Source: DATATB01 sp036268995 | GTDB lineage: Bacteria; Planctomycetota; Planctomycetia; Pirellulales; PNKZ01 | DNA: 64,000 nt | NCBI GenBank assembly: GCA_036268995.1 | Contig: DATATB010000074.1 | Location: forward strand, 1-64,000 | Direction: 5' to 3' | Shown here: piece by piece, positions 63,623-64,000 of the stretch | Numbering within the stretch: position 1 is the stretch's first letter | How the letters are laid out: each line of letters starts with the position of its first letter | Made by a program: the position numbers and the translations under genes | The notes under the pieces: model-generated | Told to the model about the DNA's origin: nothing | Databases searched by the model: none | Seen by the model: the letters and a program-made list of their open reading frames with translations, nothing else

Positions 63623-64000
63623 GCGGTTCCGTGCTCTCCGTCAACGGCGGCTCCTCCAGCATCAAGTTCGCCCTCTATAAAAGGGGTCAGAACTATTTTT
63701 CGCAGAAAAATAGTTCTGACCCCTTTATTTCGGGGCAGATCGAGCGGATCGGGTCGGCGGAGGCGCGGCTGCGGGTCGGGGACGAGCGGCGGGCGGTCGC
63801 GGCGGCCGATCATGCGCAGGCGGTGCTGCGGTTGGTCGAGTGGTTTCAAGAGCACGGCGGGCTGGACGACGTGGCGGCCATCGGGCATCGCATCGTGCAC
63901 GGCGGACAGCACTACGTGCAGCCGGCGCGGGTCACGCCCGAAATGCTGGCAGAGCTCAAGCGGCTGGTGCCGATCGATCCGACGCACCTGCCCGGCGAGA
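63619..64000 (+). CDS. ackA: Acetate kinase, partial at window end, with in-frame hairpin insert
   Basis: The N-terminus SVLSVNGGSSSIKFALY contains the conserved NxGSSS nucleotide/acetate motif, and further on IGHRIVHGGQHY is the substrate-binding block. The frame runs past the end of the window with at least 127 codons. Between FALY and SGQIERIG there is an extra stretch (KRGQNYFSQKNSSDPFI), encoded by a perfect inverted repeat at 63680-63726 that is absent in ordinary acetate kinases. It overlaps rpiA by 4 bases. It makes acetyl phosphate or ATP from acetate. Confidence 0.9.
   Translation, partial: MSGSVLSVNGGSSSIKFALYKRGQNYFSQKNSSDPFISGQIERIGSAEARLRVGDERRAVAAADHAQAVLRLVEWFQEHGGLDDVAAIGHRIVHGGQHYVQPARVTPEMLAELKRLVPIDPTHLPGE
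63680..63726. repeat. Perfect inverted repeat inside ackA
   Basis: Arms AAAGGGGTCAGAACTATTTT(TC) (63680-63701) and its exact complement (63705-63726) are 22 bases each with a GCA loop. GC is far lower than the flanking gene. The sequence resembles the dispersed 'AAAGGGGTCAGAAC' repeats seen next to transposase genes in several phyla. It lies about 60 bases after the ackA start and is read through in frame. Confidence 0.8.

Overview
The window is high-GC bacterial DNA that reads as a planctomycete chromosome, probably from the Pirellulales or a relative. This is inferred from protein types, not from an rRNA. The indicators are an ECF sigma factor next to a Ser/Thr kinase with a C-terminal FGE-sulfatase-type domain, a TatC with a long extra periplasmic loop, a delta-60 repeat protein with an N-terminal LEPR-like motif, a WD40/caspase-like secreted protein, small lipoproteins carrying a shared DGIRPR motif, and many GTAG-headed palindromic repeats. 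No tRNA, rRNA, CRISPR array or integrase was seen.

Layout. 1-2.8 kb: lexA with a possible self-operator, an FkbM methyltransferase preceded by a decayed copy of a Fis-type DNA-binding domain, and a sigma-like helix-turn-helix protein. 2.8-7.9 kb: a gene-poor stretch, a MerR-like protein and a co-directional four-gene cassette without recognisable function; its largest protein looks like a degenerate DnaG-type Toprim protein. 8.1-11.1 kb: a histidine kinase and NtrC-type response regulator, apparently coupled through an AUC start. 11.3-18.3 kb: a phosphatase-like protein, an ArnT-like and a DPM-like glycosyltransferase, a PP2C phosphatase and a PEGA lipoprotein. 18.5-21.4 kb: an mlaE-mlaF-mlaD lipid transporter. 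21.7-30.9 kb: clpC, a membrane protein, a Clp_N-ThiD2-ThiE fusion, a TlpA-like thioredoxin, a CNNM/CorC protein, a CYTH protein and a sugar isomerase-like protein.

31-45.7 kb: delta-60 protein, rluB-pyrK (4-base overlap), small proteins including two paralogous lipoproteins, WD40/pseudocaspase, manA, tatC, polX, a DRG/Obg-like GTPase and a Cys/Pro-rich surface protein. 46-48.6 kb: an uncharacterised operon of a DUF3592-like membrane protein, an arrestin-like protein and a P-loop ATPase. 48.7-58.6 kb: PQQ beta-propeller, stand-alone RNAP alpha-CTD, ECF sigma plus ZAS-motif kinase, DUF4096 transposase remnant coupled to a small membrane protein, an SDR epimerase and a large membrane protein. 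59-64 kb: a tandem class II aldolase-like protein, then gnd, zwf, rpiA and the start of ackA, a pentose-phosphate/acetate cluster.

The most unusual theme is the activity of small palindromic repeats. Pairs of GTAG-headed hairpins (REP/BIME-like) sit between genes at several places. One pair lies in frame inside the kinase gene, one pair supplies the 3' ends of both thiE and the tlpA-like gene, and a perfect 22-bp-arm hairpin of another type lies in frame near the 5' end of ackA. The other main candidates for undescribed biology are the Toprim-like cassette, the Clp_N-ThiD2-ThiE fusion and the arrestin/P-loop operon.
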